Origin: Muribaculaceae bacterium | Lineage (GTDB): Bacteria > Bacteroidota > Bacteroidia > Bacteroidales > Muribaculaceae | NCBI GenBank assembly: GCA_023667015.1 | Contig: JAMPAX010000004.1 | Location: forward strand, 62,001 to 126,000 | Length of the DNA: 64,000 bases | Direction of reading: 5' to 3' | Shown: in pieces, positions 16,646 through 24,478 of the stretch | Numbering within the stretch: position 1 is the stretch's first letter | Layout of the letters: each line of letters starts with the position of its first letter | Translations under genes and position numbers: made by a program | The notes under the pieces: model-generated | Told to the model about the DNA's origin: nothing | Database searches by the model: none | Seen by the model: only the letters and a program-made list of their open reading frames with translations

Positions 16646-18021
16646 GCAACGTAGCATATAAGAACAATAACGGGGACGACCTTTTGGGCCTTCATCTCAA
16701 CAATTGGACAATCCCGACTCTAACATGGCTGATGCGTCTGCTTGCCGGAGGTGTATTCATTTTCTCCGGGTTTGTTAAATCCATCGACCCTTGGGGCACT
16801 ATCTTTAAAATCCAAGACTACTTGGGAGCCATGGGGTTAGAGATATGGCCTAATGTAGTACTGCTCGGGGCGTTCATCCTTTGTTGCTCTGAATTTGTAT
16901 TGGGAGTGTTTACCATTGCCGGATGTTTTAGAAGATCCACGCCAATACTTATGGCTATCATGATGGCGTTTATGTTACCACTGACCCTATGGATAGCAAT
17001 AGCCAACCCCGTAGCCGATTGTGGCTGCTTCGGAGATGCTCTGAAAATTTCCAATTGGGGAACTTTCTGGAAAAATATAGCTCTGACAATAATAATCGTA
17101 TGGCTTATCCGCTACAACAGAAGATGCAGATGCCTTGTAGAACCCTTTGCTCAATGGCTGGCTCTTACTGCTACTGCCCTCTACATTGTTTGCATTGCCT
17201 TGGCAGGATATGTTTATCAGCCACTCATTGATTTCCGGCCCTATCCTGAGGGTGGATCTATTGCTGACTTCGACTCCGAAGCGCAGGAAAGTTCCGGCAC
17301 AGAAGGAATGATATTTATTTACGAAAAAGAGGGCGTAAAAAAAGAATTCTCGGCAGATGATGAGCTTCCCGATGAAGCATCCGGTTGGAAATTTGTAGAG
17401 CGGATAGAAGGAACAGCGCCGACAGAAGAAACGAGCAACGAAAAAAAGAATTCCACAGAATCTAAAAGCTTCAACAATCATGAGACTCAACGCAACTTCC
17501 GCATATGGAGCGAAGATGGCTCAGAAGACGTCACCGAAGGTGCCATCCCCCCTCATGGAAAACGCATACTGCTAATGATGCCCGATTTAGCAAAAGTCTC
17601 AACGGCTACTACATGGGTCATTAATTCCCTATATACCTGGGCGGAAAGGAATGACATTGACATGATAGCAGTGGTCAGCGGCTCCGATGCCGACATTAAC
17701 CATTGGAAAGATATCTCTCTGGCATCCTATTCAATATACACTGCGGACGACACGCAGATTAAGGAGGTAGTGAGAGGTAATCCGGCCGTAGTATATACCG
17801 AAGATGGGAAGATAATATGGAAAAGTACCCTGAGGGCATTGCAGACTGATGATTTCCTATCATCGGAAACCTCCAAAGATCCCCAGAGCTTCAAGCGCAA
17901 CAACCATACGCTACTACTAAACTTCTCACTAATCTACATAGCCGTAATGGCCGTACTGATAATGATTTCCTACTCCCCGGCAATAAGTCGCTTCTTCTTT
18001 CGCAAACGTCAAAAAGCTTGA
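16642..18021 (+). CDS. DoxX/MauE-like membrane protein with large C-terminal domain
   Basis: 459 residues. The N-terminal half has four membrane helices of the DoxX/MauE type (about 27-45, 72-94, 100-121, 140-157) and a cysteine pair in ADCGCFGDA (127 and 129), which suggests redox chemistry. A further helix (about 168-190) leads to an outside domain (about 195-425) with a thioredoxin-like second half but no CxxC. A last helix (about 430-450) anchors the C-terminus. The exact role is unknown; related proteins are annotated as DoxX family. It is coupled by an ATGA overlap to the DUF1599 gene. Confidence 0.82.
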   Translation: MSNVAYKNNNGDDLLGLHLNNWTIPTLTWLMRLLAGGVFIFSGFVKSIDPWGTIFKIQDYLGAMGLEIWPNVVLLGAFILCCSEFVLGVFTIAGCFRRSTPILMAIMMAFMLPLTLWIAIANPVADCGCFGDALKISNWGTFWKNIALTIIIVWLIRYNRRCRCLVEPFAQWLALTATALYIVCIALAGYVYQPLIDFRPYPEGGSIADFDSEAQESSGTEGMIFIYEKEGVKKEFSADDELPDEASGWKFVERIEGTAPTEETSNEKKNSTESKSFNNHETQRNFRIWSEDGSEDVTEGAIPPHGKRILLMMPDLAKVSTATTWVINSLYTWAERNDIDMIAVVSGSDADINHWKDISLASYSIYTADDTQIKEVVRGNPAVVYTEDGKIIWKSTLRALQTDDFLSSETSKDPQSFKRNNHTLLLNFSLIYIAVMAVLIMISYSPAISRFFFRKRQKA

Positions 18022-18060
18022 TGCAGGATTATAGTCCATTTCACAAAAATAAGCTGTCTC

Positions 18061-18171
18061 TAAGTAGCTATTCAATTTAAATTCAAACTTTCTACTTGTT
18101 CTTTTTGGACATTTTCTCCTCTCTCATCAGTCATAATGCCTGCATTATTCCTTCTTCGAGTGAAGAAACTC
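18061..18171 (-). mobile_element. MITE-like element, copy 1 (one end missing)
   Basis: Reverse-oriented copy of the element seen at 20014 and 51744. It keeps the right terminal repeat and both internal hairpins, but stops at AAGAAACT, one base before the rlmH stop codon. The other terminal repeat is missing. Confidence 0.8.
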
Positions 18172-18645
18172 TTAATCGTGGTGGTAGGGTTCTCCTCTGA
18201 GGATGGTCATAGCTCGATACGTTTGCTCAGTGAAGAATAAACGAACCATCTCGTGGCTGAAGGTCATCTTTGAGAGCGACAACAGTCTGTTGGCTCTATC
18301 ATATACGCTTTTTGAGAAACCATAAGGACCGCCGACCACAAAAATCAGACGGCGACTTCCTGAGGCCATATATTTCTGTAAGAATTCGGAAAAACCTCGA
18401 GATGTCAGCATATCGCCACGCTCATCCAAAAGGACTACCACATCGCCGGGAGCTATCTGACGCAGAATCATTATTCCCTCAGCTTCCTTTCGCTCATCTT
18501 GCGACAGCCTGCCGGCATTTTTCACATCCGGCATCTCCGTAATACGATACGGCACATAGTGTTTTAGTCGCTTACAATAATCCTCAATGAGTCCACAGAT
18601 TGTTTTATTCTGAGTTTTTCCTACCGTTAGAAGTTCTATTTCCAT
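18172..18645 (-). CDS. rlmH: 23S rRNA (pseudouridine-1915-N3)-methyltransferase
   Basis: Methylates pseudouridine 1915 in helix 69 of the large-subunit rRNA using S-adenosylmethionine; a small SPOUT-class enzyme. 157 residues, the family length. Signature parts: LLDERGDMLTSRGFSEFL, the FVVGGPYGFS knot loop, MTFSHEMVRLFFTEQTYRA, and the expected end GEPYHHD. It starts 41 bases from the divergent nadC start. Its 3' end directly abuts a MITE-like element, but the protein end looks normal, so the insertion appears neutral. Confidence 0.97.
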   Translation of the reverse strand: MEIELLTVGKTQNKTICGLIEDYCKRLKHYVPYRITEMPDVKNAGRLSQDERKEAEGIMILRQIAPGDVVVLLDERGDMLTSRGFSEFLQKYMASGSRRLIFVVGGPYGFSKSVYDRANRLLSLSKMTFSHEMVRLFFTEQTYRAMTILRGEPYHHD

Positions 18646-18655
18646 GAAATTTCAG

Positions 18656-18663
18656 TATATTTG
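18656..18663 (+). promoter_or_regulatory. -7 box for nadC-yraN
   Basis: TATATTTG is an exact TAnnTTTG match, 23 bases before the nadC ATG, in the short divergent spacer shared with rlmH. Confidence 0.6.
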
Positions 18664-18686
18664 CACAAAGTTATGAAATTACAGCA

Positions 18687-19535
18687 ATGAAAACAAAATC
18701 CGAACTTATAGACCAACTCCTCGATCTCTCATTTGCAGAAGATATCGGTGATGGAGATCATACCACCCTCTCTACAATCCCGGCAGACGCCATGGGACGC
18801 TCCCGCCTATTAATCAAAGAAGAGGGCATACTAAGCGGTGTGGCGGTTGCCAAAATCGTGCTCCATAAACTCGACCCTGCCATTAAAGTGGAGGTAATGA
18901 TTGAAGATGGGGCGCGAGTGAAACCCGGAGACGTAGCCTTCACAGCGGAAGGCCCTGTACGCTCGCTGCTGATAGCAGAACGCACTATGCTCAACATCAT
19001 GCAACGCATGAGTGGAGTAGCTACAATGACGCGCCGCTACCAGGATGAACTCGAGGGACTCCATACAAAAGTACTCGACACCCGCAAGACCACTCCCGGT
19101 ATGCGTATGCTGGAGAAAGAAGCTGTGGCCTGCGGCGGCGGCAAGAACCACCGTATCGGCCTGTTCGACATGATATTGATTAAAGATAATCATATAGACT
19201 TTGCCGGAGGAATCGAGAAGGCCATACGTCGGGCAAAAGACTACTGTAAGGCCAACGGGAAGGACCTGAAGATTGAAGTAGAGGCTCGAAGTCTCGATGA
19301 TATCCGCAAAATACTCGAAGAGGGTGGGGTAGATCGTATTATGTTCGACAACTTCACACCCGAAATGACACGTGAAGCCGTCAAACTCGTGGACGGGCGT
19401 ACCGAAACCGAATCCTCGGGAGGTATCACTATTGAGAACCTTCGTGCCTATGGCGAAGCCGGCGTAGACTATATATCTGTTGGTGCATTGACCCATAGTG
19501 TAAAGGGACTCGACATGTCGTTTAAGGCATTCTGA
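18687..19535 (+). CDS. nadC: Nicotinate-nucleotide pyrophosphorylase (quinolinate phosphoribosyltransferase)
   Basis: Makes nicotinate mononucleotide from quinolinate and PRPP in de novo NAD synthesis; cytoplasmic. 282 residues. Visible: ERTMLNIMQRMSGVAT, the substrate-binding LDTRKTTPGMR, KNHRIGLFDMILIKDNHI, EVEARSLDD, and the barrel end ESSGGITIENLRAY with SVGALTHS. Everything expected is in place. Its stop overlaps the next start by one base (TGATG). nadA and nadB are not in the window. Confidence 0.97.
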   Translation: MKTKSELIDQLLDLSFAEDIGDGDHTTLSTIPADAMGRSRLLIKEEGILSGVAVAKIVLHKLDPAIKVEVMIEDGARVKPGDVAFTAEGPVRSLLIAERTMLNIMQRMSGVATMTRRYQDELEGLHTKVLDTRKTTPGMRMLEKEAVACGGGKNHRIGLFDMILIKDNHIDFAGGIEKAIRRAKDYCKANGKDLKIEVEARSLDDIRKILEEGGVDRIMFDNFTPEMTREAVKLVDGRTETESSGGITIENLRAYGEAGVDYISVGALTHSVKGLDMSFKAF

Positions 19536-19918
19536 TGATAGAGAAAGAGAACGACAACGAACTCGGACAGTTTGGCGAAGAGATGGCCATGGAACACCTC
19601 ATGAAGGAGGGTTACGTAATCCGTGAGCGCAACTGGAGAGCCAAGAACCATGCCGAGATTGACATCATAGCCCAGTATGGCGAGATGATTGTCTTCGTGG
19701 AGGTAAAGAGCCGATCAGGCACATTCCAAGATCCTCTTGAAGCCGTCACCCCCAAGAAAATTAGGAAGATTATCTCCGGAGCTAATATATACATGAAGAT
19801 GGTAGAACACGACTATTCATATCGCTTTGACATCATCTCAATCAAAGGCACCCCGGATCATTTCGAACTGGAACATATTCCCGATGCCTTCATCCCTCCA
19901 TTGCGTGGTTGGAGGTAA
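19535..19918 (+). CDS. YraN family (UPF0102) endonuclease-like protein
   Basis: 127 residues with a predicted restriction-endonuclease-like fold. Motifs: GEEMAMEHLMKEGY, NWRAKNHAEIDIIAQ, and FVEVKSRSG, which together place the conserved Glu, Asp and ExK residues of the nuclease core. No activity has been firmly assigned to the family, so a role in DNA processing is only suggested. It is translationally coupled to nadC by a one-base overlap, and a hairpin terminator follows at 19979. Confidence 0.92.
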   Translation: MIEKENDNELGQFGEEMAMEHLMKEGYVIRERNWRAKNHAEIDIIAQYGEMIVFVEVKSRSGTFQDPLEAVTPKKIRKIISGANIYMKMVEHDYSYRFDIISIKGTPDHFELEHIPDAFIPPLRGWR

Positions 19919-19925
19919 TCAATTA

Positions 19926-19948
19926 CATTTTCGGTCTATCCGAAAATG
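19926..19948. repeat. 9-bp perfect hairpin after yraN
   Basis: CATTTTCGG (19926-19934) pairs with CCGAAAATG (19940-19948) around a five-base loop. It may be part of the 3' end processing of the nadC-yraN message. Confidence 0.6.
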
Positions 19949-19978
19949 ATAGTTGATGGTTCATAGTTGATAGATATT

Positions 19979-20012
19979 AAAAGAGCGTGTCCGCAATCGA
20001 ACACGCTCTTTT
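19979..20012. terminator. Intrinsic terminator after nadC-yraN
   Basis: AAAAGAGCGTGT (19979-19990) pairs perfectly with ACACGCTCTTTT (20001-20012) around a ten-base loop. The A and T ends make it work in both directions. Confidence 0.88.
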
Positions 20013-20013
20013 G

Positions 20014-20177
20014 ATAAGTAGACGGTAGATTTAAATTTAAACTTTATGCGCGGTTGTTTTTGTGACAGTTTCTTCACTCGAAGAGGGAATAATGCGGGCA
20101 TTATGACTGATGAGAGAGGAGAAAATGTCCAAAAAGAACAAGCTGTAAGTTTGAATTTAAATTGAACAGCTACTTAT
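20014..20177 (+). mobile_element. MITE-like element, copy 2 (complete)
   Basis: 164 bases bounded by imperfect terminal inverted repeats of about 31 bases: ATAAGTAG, then ATTTAAATTTAAACTTT on the left, and the complement of ATTTAAATTCAAACTT plus ATAAGTAG on the right. Inside are a TTCTTC/GAAGA(G/A) hairpin and an ATAATGC/GCATTAT hairpin, and a conserved ATGTCCAAAAAGAACAAG. No transposase is encoded. It lies between a terminator and the transporter 3' end. Confidence 0.85.
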
Positions 20178-20195
20178 CTATAGAGAATTATAAGA

Positions 20196-22040
20196 CTATA
20201 TTGTTTCGCTCTCCACCGGAGTTTCTTCTACCGGCATTGTGCCTTTACCTTCTTTGATTATGAAGACACAGAAGGCACCAATGGCTATGGAAATGCCGGC
20301 AATCATCATCATCAGGTATTCAGGAGCAATTTCTCCCGGCACGCTGAGGAGCGACAGAATCCAGCCGCCTACGAGTGCTGCGACTATCTGTGGGATACAG
20401 ATGGTACAGTTGAACAATCCGAGATATGCTCCAATATTTCCACTATGGAGAGAATTAGTAAGGATTGTAAATGGCCATGCAAGCATAGCAGCCCAAGCAC
20501 AACCTACCAGGGCAAAACCAACGAACAGAATATACGGACTATGTGTAAAGGCTATAATTCCAAAGCCTACTGCTCCTAAGAGCAATGATAATGAATATGA
20601 AAGTTTACGGCTACGGAACTGAGGTAATACTACTGCCCAAAGCACTGAGGCTAATGCCTGCACTGCATAGAGAAGACCTACCCAGTTGCCCGCCTCATTA
20701 TAAGATGGGGAGGCTGCATTGAGTACTGTCTTTGTCTCAAATCTGCAATTCGAAGCATCGGCAATCTTTACTGTTTCTGCATCCTCAGTGTCAAAACCAC
20801 CCTTGCTATTGGAGGAGGCTATGCTGGCTGTTGTCAATTCTATCGGACCGGATAGATGACTCAGATAGTCACACACCTTTATATTGTCGAGATTCTGAGG
20901 CTCTACTTCTTGAGAATCAACATTCAGAGACTCAATGCCTGTAAGATTCTGACCAAACGTTGCTTTTGCAACACCATCAGCATTCAGCACAATTGCATGA
21001 TCCTTCACAATAGTATCTTTATCATTGACAACAACTGTAGATGCCGGAACTAATCGGCCATCAATCTCAAGGCCCTGAGCCATAGCCTGTCCCTTCTCCA
21101 TAATTATAGTGTTGCCATCGAGGATGATTACTTTACCACTATATATGGGGGCATCCTCACCGGCACCATCGGCTACACCAACCACACTTTGCATTGTCGG
21201 TGTGTCAAAGGCATTGCTTGCTACGGTGTTGGTCACATATGTCCAAAGGAAAAGGAACGCAAACCAACAGAAAAACTGCACAACACCTACTGTCCAAAAT
21301 GTTGAGGGTGCATTTTTCAACAGAGAGATTACATTAGCACTCTGCTTCTCACCCTTAGGCGTTGTCTGAACACCATTATATTCATTATATATCTTCGGTG
21401 GCCATTCCTTAATCTTAATAAGAGAGTAAATTACACAGAGTAGCAAAATCGAAGCTCCGATATAGAAAGACCACACCACCGACGGAGGCACTTCTCCCGA
21501 AGGAGCAAAGTTCTGTATACCGATAGCCGCCAGACAGATAGGGAACAGATATCCCATGACGGAGCCTGCATTGCAGAGGAACGACTGTATGGAATAAGCC
21601 TTCGACTTCTGCTTCTCATTGACCATATCTCCCACAAGCATCTTGAAGGGCTGCATAGCCATGTTGATGGAAGTATCCAGCAACATCAGGGCTATGAGGC
21701 CGAAAAGGATTGCCCCGGAGACTGTAAAATTAAGACTACCGGCATTGGGCAGTGCACACATCACAATGACTGCCGCCAAAGCTCCCACGATGAGATAGGG
21801 AAGACGACGTCCGAAGCGATTCCATGTGCGGTCGCTCAGCATACCGACGATAGGCTGAACTATCAAACCCATCAATGGAGGTAGAATCCAGAAATAACTC
21901 AAGTCGTGGGGATCCGCACCGATAGTAGTGAAGATTCGCGACACGTTCGCGCTCTGGAGGGCGTAGGCAATCTGAACTCCGAAAAATCCGAAGCTTAGAT
22001 CCCATAATTTCCAAAAGCTTAAGTCCGGTTTTTGTTTCAT
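20196..22040 (-). CDS. SLC45-like MFS transporter with large periplasmic insert
   Basis: Predicted sugar or sugar-proton symporter of the inner membrane. 614 residues. The N-terminal six helices carry typical SLC45/GPH features: FWKLWDLSFGFFG, the loop GMLSDRTWNRFGRRLPY, and DTSINMAMQPF. The C-terminal helices start at NEAGNWVGLLYAVQAL. Between helices 7 and 8, residues about 280-442 form an insert of some 160 residues rich in Asp, Val, Ile and Asn. It looks like a beta-rich soluble domain in a loop expected to face the periplasm; usual relatives are about 450 residues and have a short loop here. No adjacent glycoside hydrolase hints at a substrate. Confidence 0.88.
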   Translation of the reverse strand: MKQKPDLSFWKLWDLSFGFFGVQIAYALQSANVSRIFTTIGADPHDLSYFWILPPLMGLIVQPIVGMLSDRTWNRFGRRLPYLIVGALAAVIVMCALPNAGSLNFTVSGAILFGLIALMLLDTSINMAMQPFKMLVGDMVNEKQKSKAYSIQSFLCNAGSVMGYLFPICLAAIGIQNFAPSGEVPPSVVWSFYIGASILLLCVIYSLIKIKEWPPKIYNEYNGVQTTPKGEKQSANVISLLKNAPSTFWTVGVVQFFCWFAFLFLWTYVTNTVASNAFDTPTMQSVVGVADGAGEDAPIYSGKVIILDGNTIIMEKGQAMAQGLEIDGRLVPASTVVVNDKDTIVKDHAIVLNADGVAKATFGQNLTGIESLNVDSQEVEPQNLDNIKVCDYLSHLSGPIELTTASIASSNSKGGFDTEDAETVKIADASNCRFETKTVLNAASPSYNEAGNWVGLLYAVQALASVLWAVVLPQFRSRKLSYSLSLLLGAVGFGIIAFTHSPYILFVGFALVGCAWAAMLAWPFTILTNSLHSGNIGAYLGLFNCTICIPQIVAALVGGWILSLLSVPGEIAPEYLMMMIAGISIAIGAFCVFIIKEGKGTMPVEETPVESETI

Positions 22041-22103
22041 ATATTGTAGTATTTATTTATCTTAGAGCCGTTTTTTAATTTTCAATCCTATCTTTTATAA
22101 TTT

Positions 22104-22946
22104 TCAATCTATCATTGAATAAAGCATTGAAATCTCCTCAGGCCAAAGGTCGGGATTGGGGGTCTCCAGGATTATCGGCATATTGTCAAATCGCGGATCG
22201 TTGACGAATCTGCGGAAGAAATCCTCGCCGAGGGTCCCTTGACCGATAGAAGCGTGGCGGTCCACCCTTGAGCCCAATGCTTTAAGGTCATCGTTAAGAT
22301 GAATAGCCCGTAGGTAATCACTACCAACTACACTGTCAAATTCCTTCCAGGTATTATGATAGCCCTCTTCGGTTGCGAGGTCATAGCCGGCTGAATAGGC
22401 ATGACAGGTATCGATACAAACACCCACTCTTTCCTTATCCTCTACTTTTGAGATGATATGTGCAAGATGAGCAAAGTCGAATCCGAGATTTGAACCTTGA
22501 CCGGCCGTATTTTCGATCACAGCTGAGACGCCTTTAGTCTGGGCGAGTATCAGATTCAACGATTCTGCAATTCTATCCAGACATTCCTCCTCAGTAAGAA
22601 TCTTAAGATGGCTACCGGGATGAAAATTTAGCATAGTCAGGCCGAGCTGTTCACAGCGTTGCATCTCCTCCAGGAAAGACTTACGCGACATTGCAAGCTT
22701 CTGAGGGTCAGGACTACCAAGATTTATGAGAAAATTGTCGTGCGGAAGGATAACCTCCGGTGAATAACCGTAGCTTTGACATTCTTCCTTGAATTTTTGA
22801 GCCATCTTGTCCGTAATCGCTTTAGAAGCCCAACGATTTGAACTTCCTGTAAACAGTGCGAAAGCTTTAGCCCCGATAGCATGAGCATTCCCCGGGGCAT
22901 TAACAACCCCACCACTGGCGCTGACATGCGCTCCAATATATTTCAT
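22104..22946 (-). CDS. nfo: Deoxyribonuclease IV (endonuclease IV, AP endonuclease)
   Basis: Cuts DNA 5' of abasic sites in base excision repair; needs three zinc ions. 280 residues, normal. The start motif YIGAHVSASGGV and the metal ligands are visible in HDNFLINLG, NFHPGSH, ENTAGQG, CIDTCHAYSAGYD, HLNDD, RVDRHASIGQG and ETPNPD. A minus-strand TAATTTTG box lies about 50 bases upstream at 23000-22993. It stands alone next to the transporter gene, from which it is separated by 63 AT-rich bases. Confidence 0.97.
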   Translation of the reverse strand: MKYIGAHVSASGGVVNAPGNAHAIGAKAFALFTGSSNRWASKAITDKMAQKFKEECQSYGYSPEVILPHDNFLINLGSPDPQKLAMSRKSFLEEMQRCEQLGLTMLNFHPGSHLKILTEEECLDRIAESLNLILAQTKGVSAVIENTAGQGSNLGFDFAHLAHIISKVEDKERVGVCIDTCHAYSAGYDLATEEGYHNTWKEFDSVVGSDYLRAIHLNDDLKALGSRVDRHASIGQGTLGEDFFRRFVNDPRFDNMPIILETPNPDLWPEEISMLYSMID

Positions 22947-22992
22947 AATCCTTAGATTCTAATAGTTAAGCCTAAATCTTTCCAATTTCCCA

Positions 22993-23000
22993 CAAAATTA
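22993..23000 (-). promoter_or_regulatory. -7 box for nfo
   Basis: CAAAATTA on the plus strand is TAATTTTG on the minus strand, well placed for nfo. No clear -33 partner. Confidence 0.5.
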
Positions 23001-23079
23001 ACAATTTTTTCTCATTTATTAAAATTCTATAACTAAAGAGCTAATAAAGGCGTATGAATAAAGGCGCGACTCTGAAAGG

Positions 23080-23180
23080 TGTATCATAAATCGTCTTTCC
23101 AATAGGACATATGGACTCACCATGGAGAGTCCGGATATAATCAGCTGATTATAACGAATGAACCATGGTGAGTCCCTACG
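23080..23180. repeat. Nested palindromes in the nfo-glycosyltransferase spacer
   Basis: GGACTCACCATGG (23113-23125) is the exact inverse of CCATGGTGAGTCC (23163-23175). Between them lies a perfect 18-base palindrome, TATAATCAGCTGATTATA (23136-23153). An inverted copy of the GTTGGAAGGACGATTT repeat word (AAATCGTCTTTCCAA) occurs at about 23088-23102. The rest of 22947-23376 holds no gene I can support. Confidence 0.75.
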
Positions 23181-23355
23181 TTTGGATTTATAATACTGCC
23201 CCTTCCAATCATAATAGTTGTCATATGGTGTGTTGCAAACTCTCAACAACCAAGGCTATTTAATCCGAATCGTACCCGGATACATCCGCCTACAGTTCAC
23301 CGGCTTAACCTGGCTGAGTTCTTATCTTCAGCTTTACATGTTGCGAATACTTAAA

Positions 23356-23372
23356 TAATTTTGCTAATTTTG
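23356..23372 (+). promoter_or_regulatory. Tandem -7 boxes at the glycosyltransferase start
   Basis: Two exact TAATTTTG boxes at 23356-23363 and 23365-23372 lie 13 and 4 bases before the ATG. A TTG at 23341 is spaced correctly for the second box. Transcripts would have a very short or absent leader. Confidence 0.6.
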
Positions 23373-23376
23373 CATT

Positions 23377-24471
23377 ATGCAAAATATTCGTCCGGACATA
23401 ATACATCTTGTGTCAAACAAGACTTGGGGTGGGGGAGAACAGTTTGTACTCAATCTCTCTCGTGCTTTTCGAAATGAGGGTCACCGTATCATCATCTATT
23501 GTCGCAACTCTGAGGTCGTAGCTCCTCGCTTTTCCGATTTTCTCCCGGACGTATATCCGCTACAACTACGAGGCTACATTGACCTTCGTTCTCCTTTTAT
23601 CCTTGCTCAACAACTTAATACATCAGGTCCGGTCATTATCCATACTCATAATTTCAAGGATGCCTGGACTGCCATTACAACTCGCTCTATATCGCGCAAT
23701 CCCAACGTACGGGTGATGATGACTCGCCATCTGGTTCGACCGGCAGGTTCATCGCTGTTCTTGAAACATATTCTTTCCAAGCTTGACGCTCTAGTTTTTG
23801 TATCCAATTGTGCGTGCCGGGCCTTCATGAGTTCCAATCCTCCGATAGATTCAAAAAAAATCAGTGTCATTTACAATGGCGTTCAGGGTCCCGACACTCC
23901 TCCCCAACGTGATTATACCGATAAACTAAACTTGCTGTTTCACGGACGAATAACTCATGAAAAAGGAGTGGATACCCTTATCAGAGCCCTTGCTGAAACC
24001 GGAAATACGGATTTGTCTCTGACGATAGCCGGTTCCGGAGATTCCGAATATCTCAATACTCTCAAAAACCATGTATCGTCTCTTAAAGTAGCCAACCAAG
24101 TTCAGTGGGCCGGATTCCAATCAGATATGAGTCCGCTTTTATCCAAGGCTCATCTCGGTATTATTCCCTCGCGAGTAGCTGAGGCCTGTCCTCTTGCTGC
24201 TGCTGAATGTCTTGCATGGGGAGTTCCTGTAGTAGGCTCTGATGTTGGTGCCATTAAGGAGTTGGTATCTCCCGATTTATCCGGCAAGCTCGTTAATCCT
24301 GATGACCCCACTGCCCTTGCCGCTACCCTCCGGTCTGTAGTCTCCAATCGGGAAAAGCTAAAAGAAATGGCCGGTAACGCTCGAAAGGAATATACCGAAC
24401 GCTTCACTTTCTCACAAATGTTTGAGACTTATCGCAGTCTCTACTCGAATCTTATTAGACCTATATTATAA
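23377..24471 (+). CDS. Glycosyltransferase family 4 protein
   Basis: Transfers a sugar from a nucleotide-sugar donor, probably in lipopolysaccharide or glycan building at the cytoplasmic membrane face. 364 residues with a GT-B fold: an N-terminal Rossmann half with NKTWGGGEQFVLNLSRAFRNEGH, and a C-terminal donor-binding half with LLFHGRITHEKGVDTLI, GSGDSEYL and EACPLAAAECLAWGVPVVGSDVG, the usual E-x7-E region. The acceptor is unknown. It is followed 7 bases later by a family 2 glycosyltransferase, so the two likely act on one glycan. The start ATG is right behind two -7 boxes. Confidence 0.9.
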   Translation: MQNIRPDIIHLVSNKTWGGGEQFVLNLSRAFRNEGHRIIIYCRNSEVVAPRFSDFLPDVYPLQLRGYIDLRSPFILAQQLNTSGPVIIHTHNFKDAWTAITTRSISRNPNVRVMMTRHLVRPAGSSLFLKHILSKLDALVFVSNCACRAFMSSNPPIDSKKISVIYNGVQGPDTPPQRDYTDKLNLLFHGRITHEKGVDTLIRALAETGNTDLSLTIAGSGDSEYLNTLKNHVSSLKVANQVQWAGFQSDMSPLLSKAHLGIIPSRVAEACPLAAAECLAWGVPVVGSDVGAIKELVSPDLSGKLVNPDDPTALAATLRSVVSNREKLKEMAGNARKEYTERFTFSQMFETYRSLYSNLIRPIL

Positions 24472-24478
24472 TTTTGAC

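Noticed and set aside
23019..23249. Minus-strand 76-codon frame in the nfo-glycosyltransferase spacer
   Set aside because: It covers nested palindromes and repeat words, has no protein-like pattern, and no promoter.
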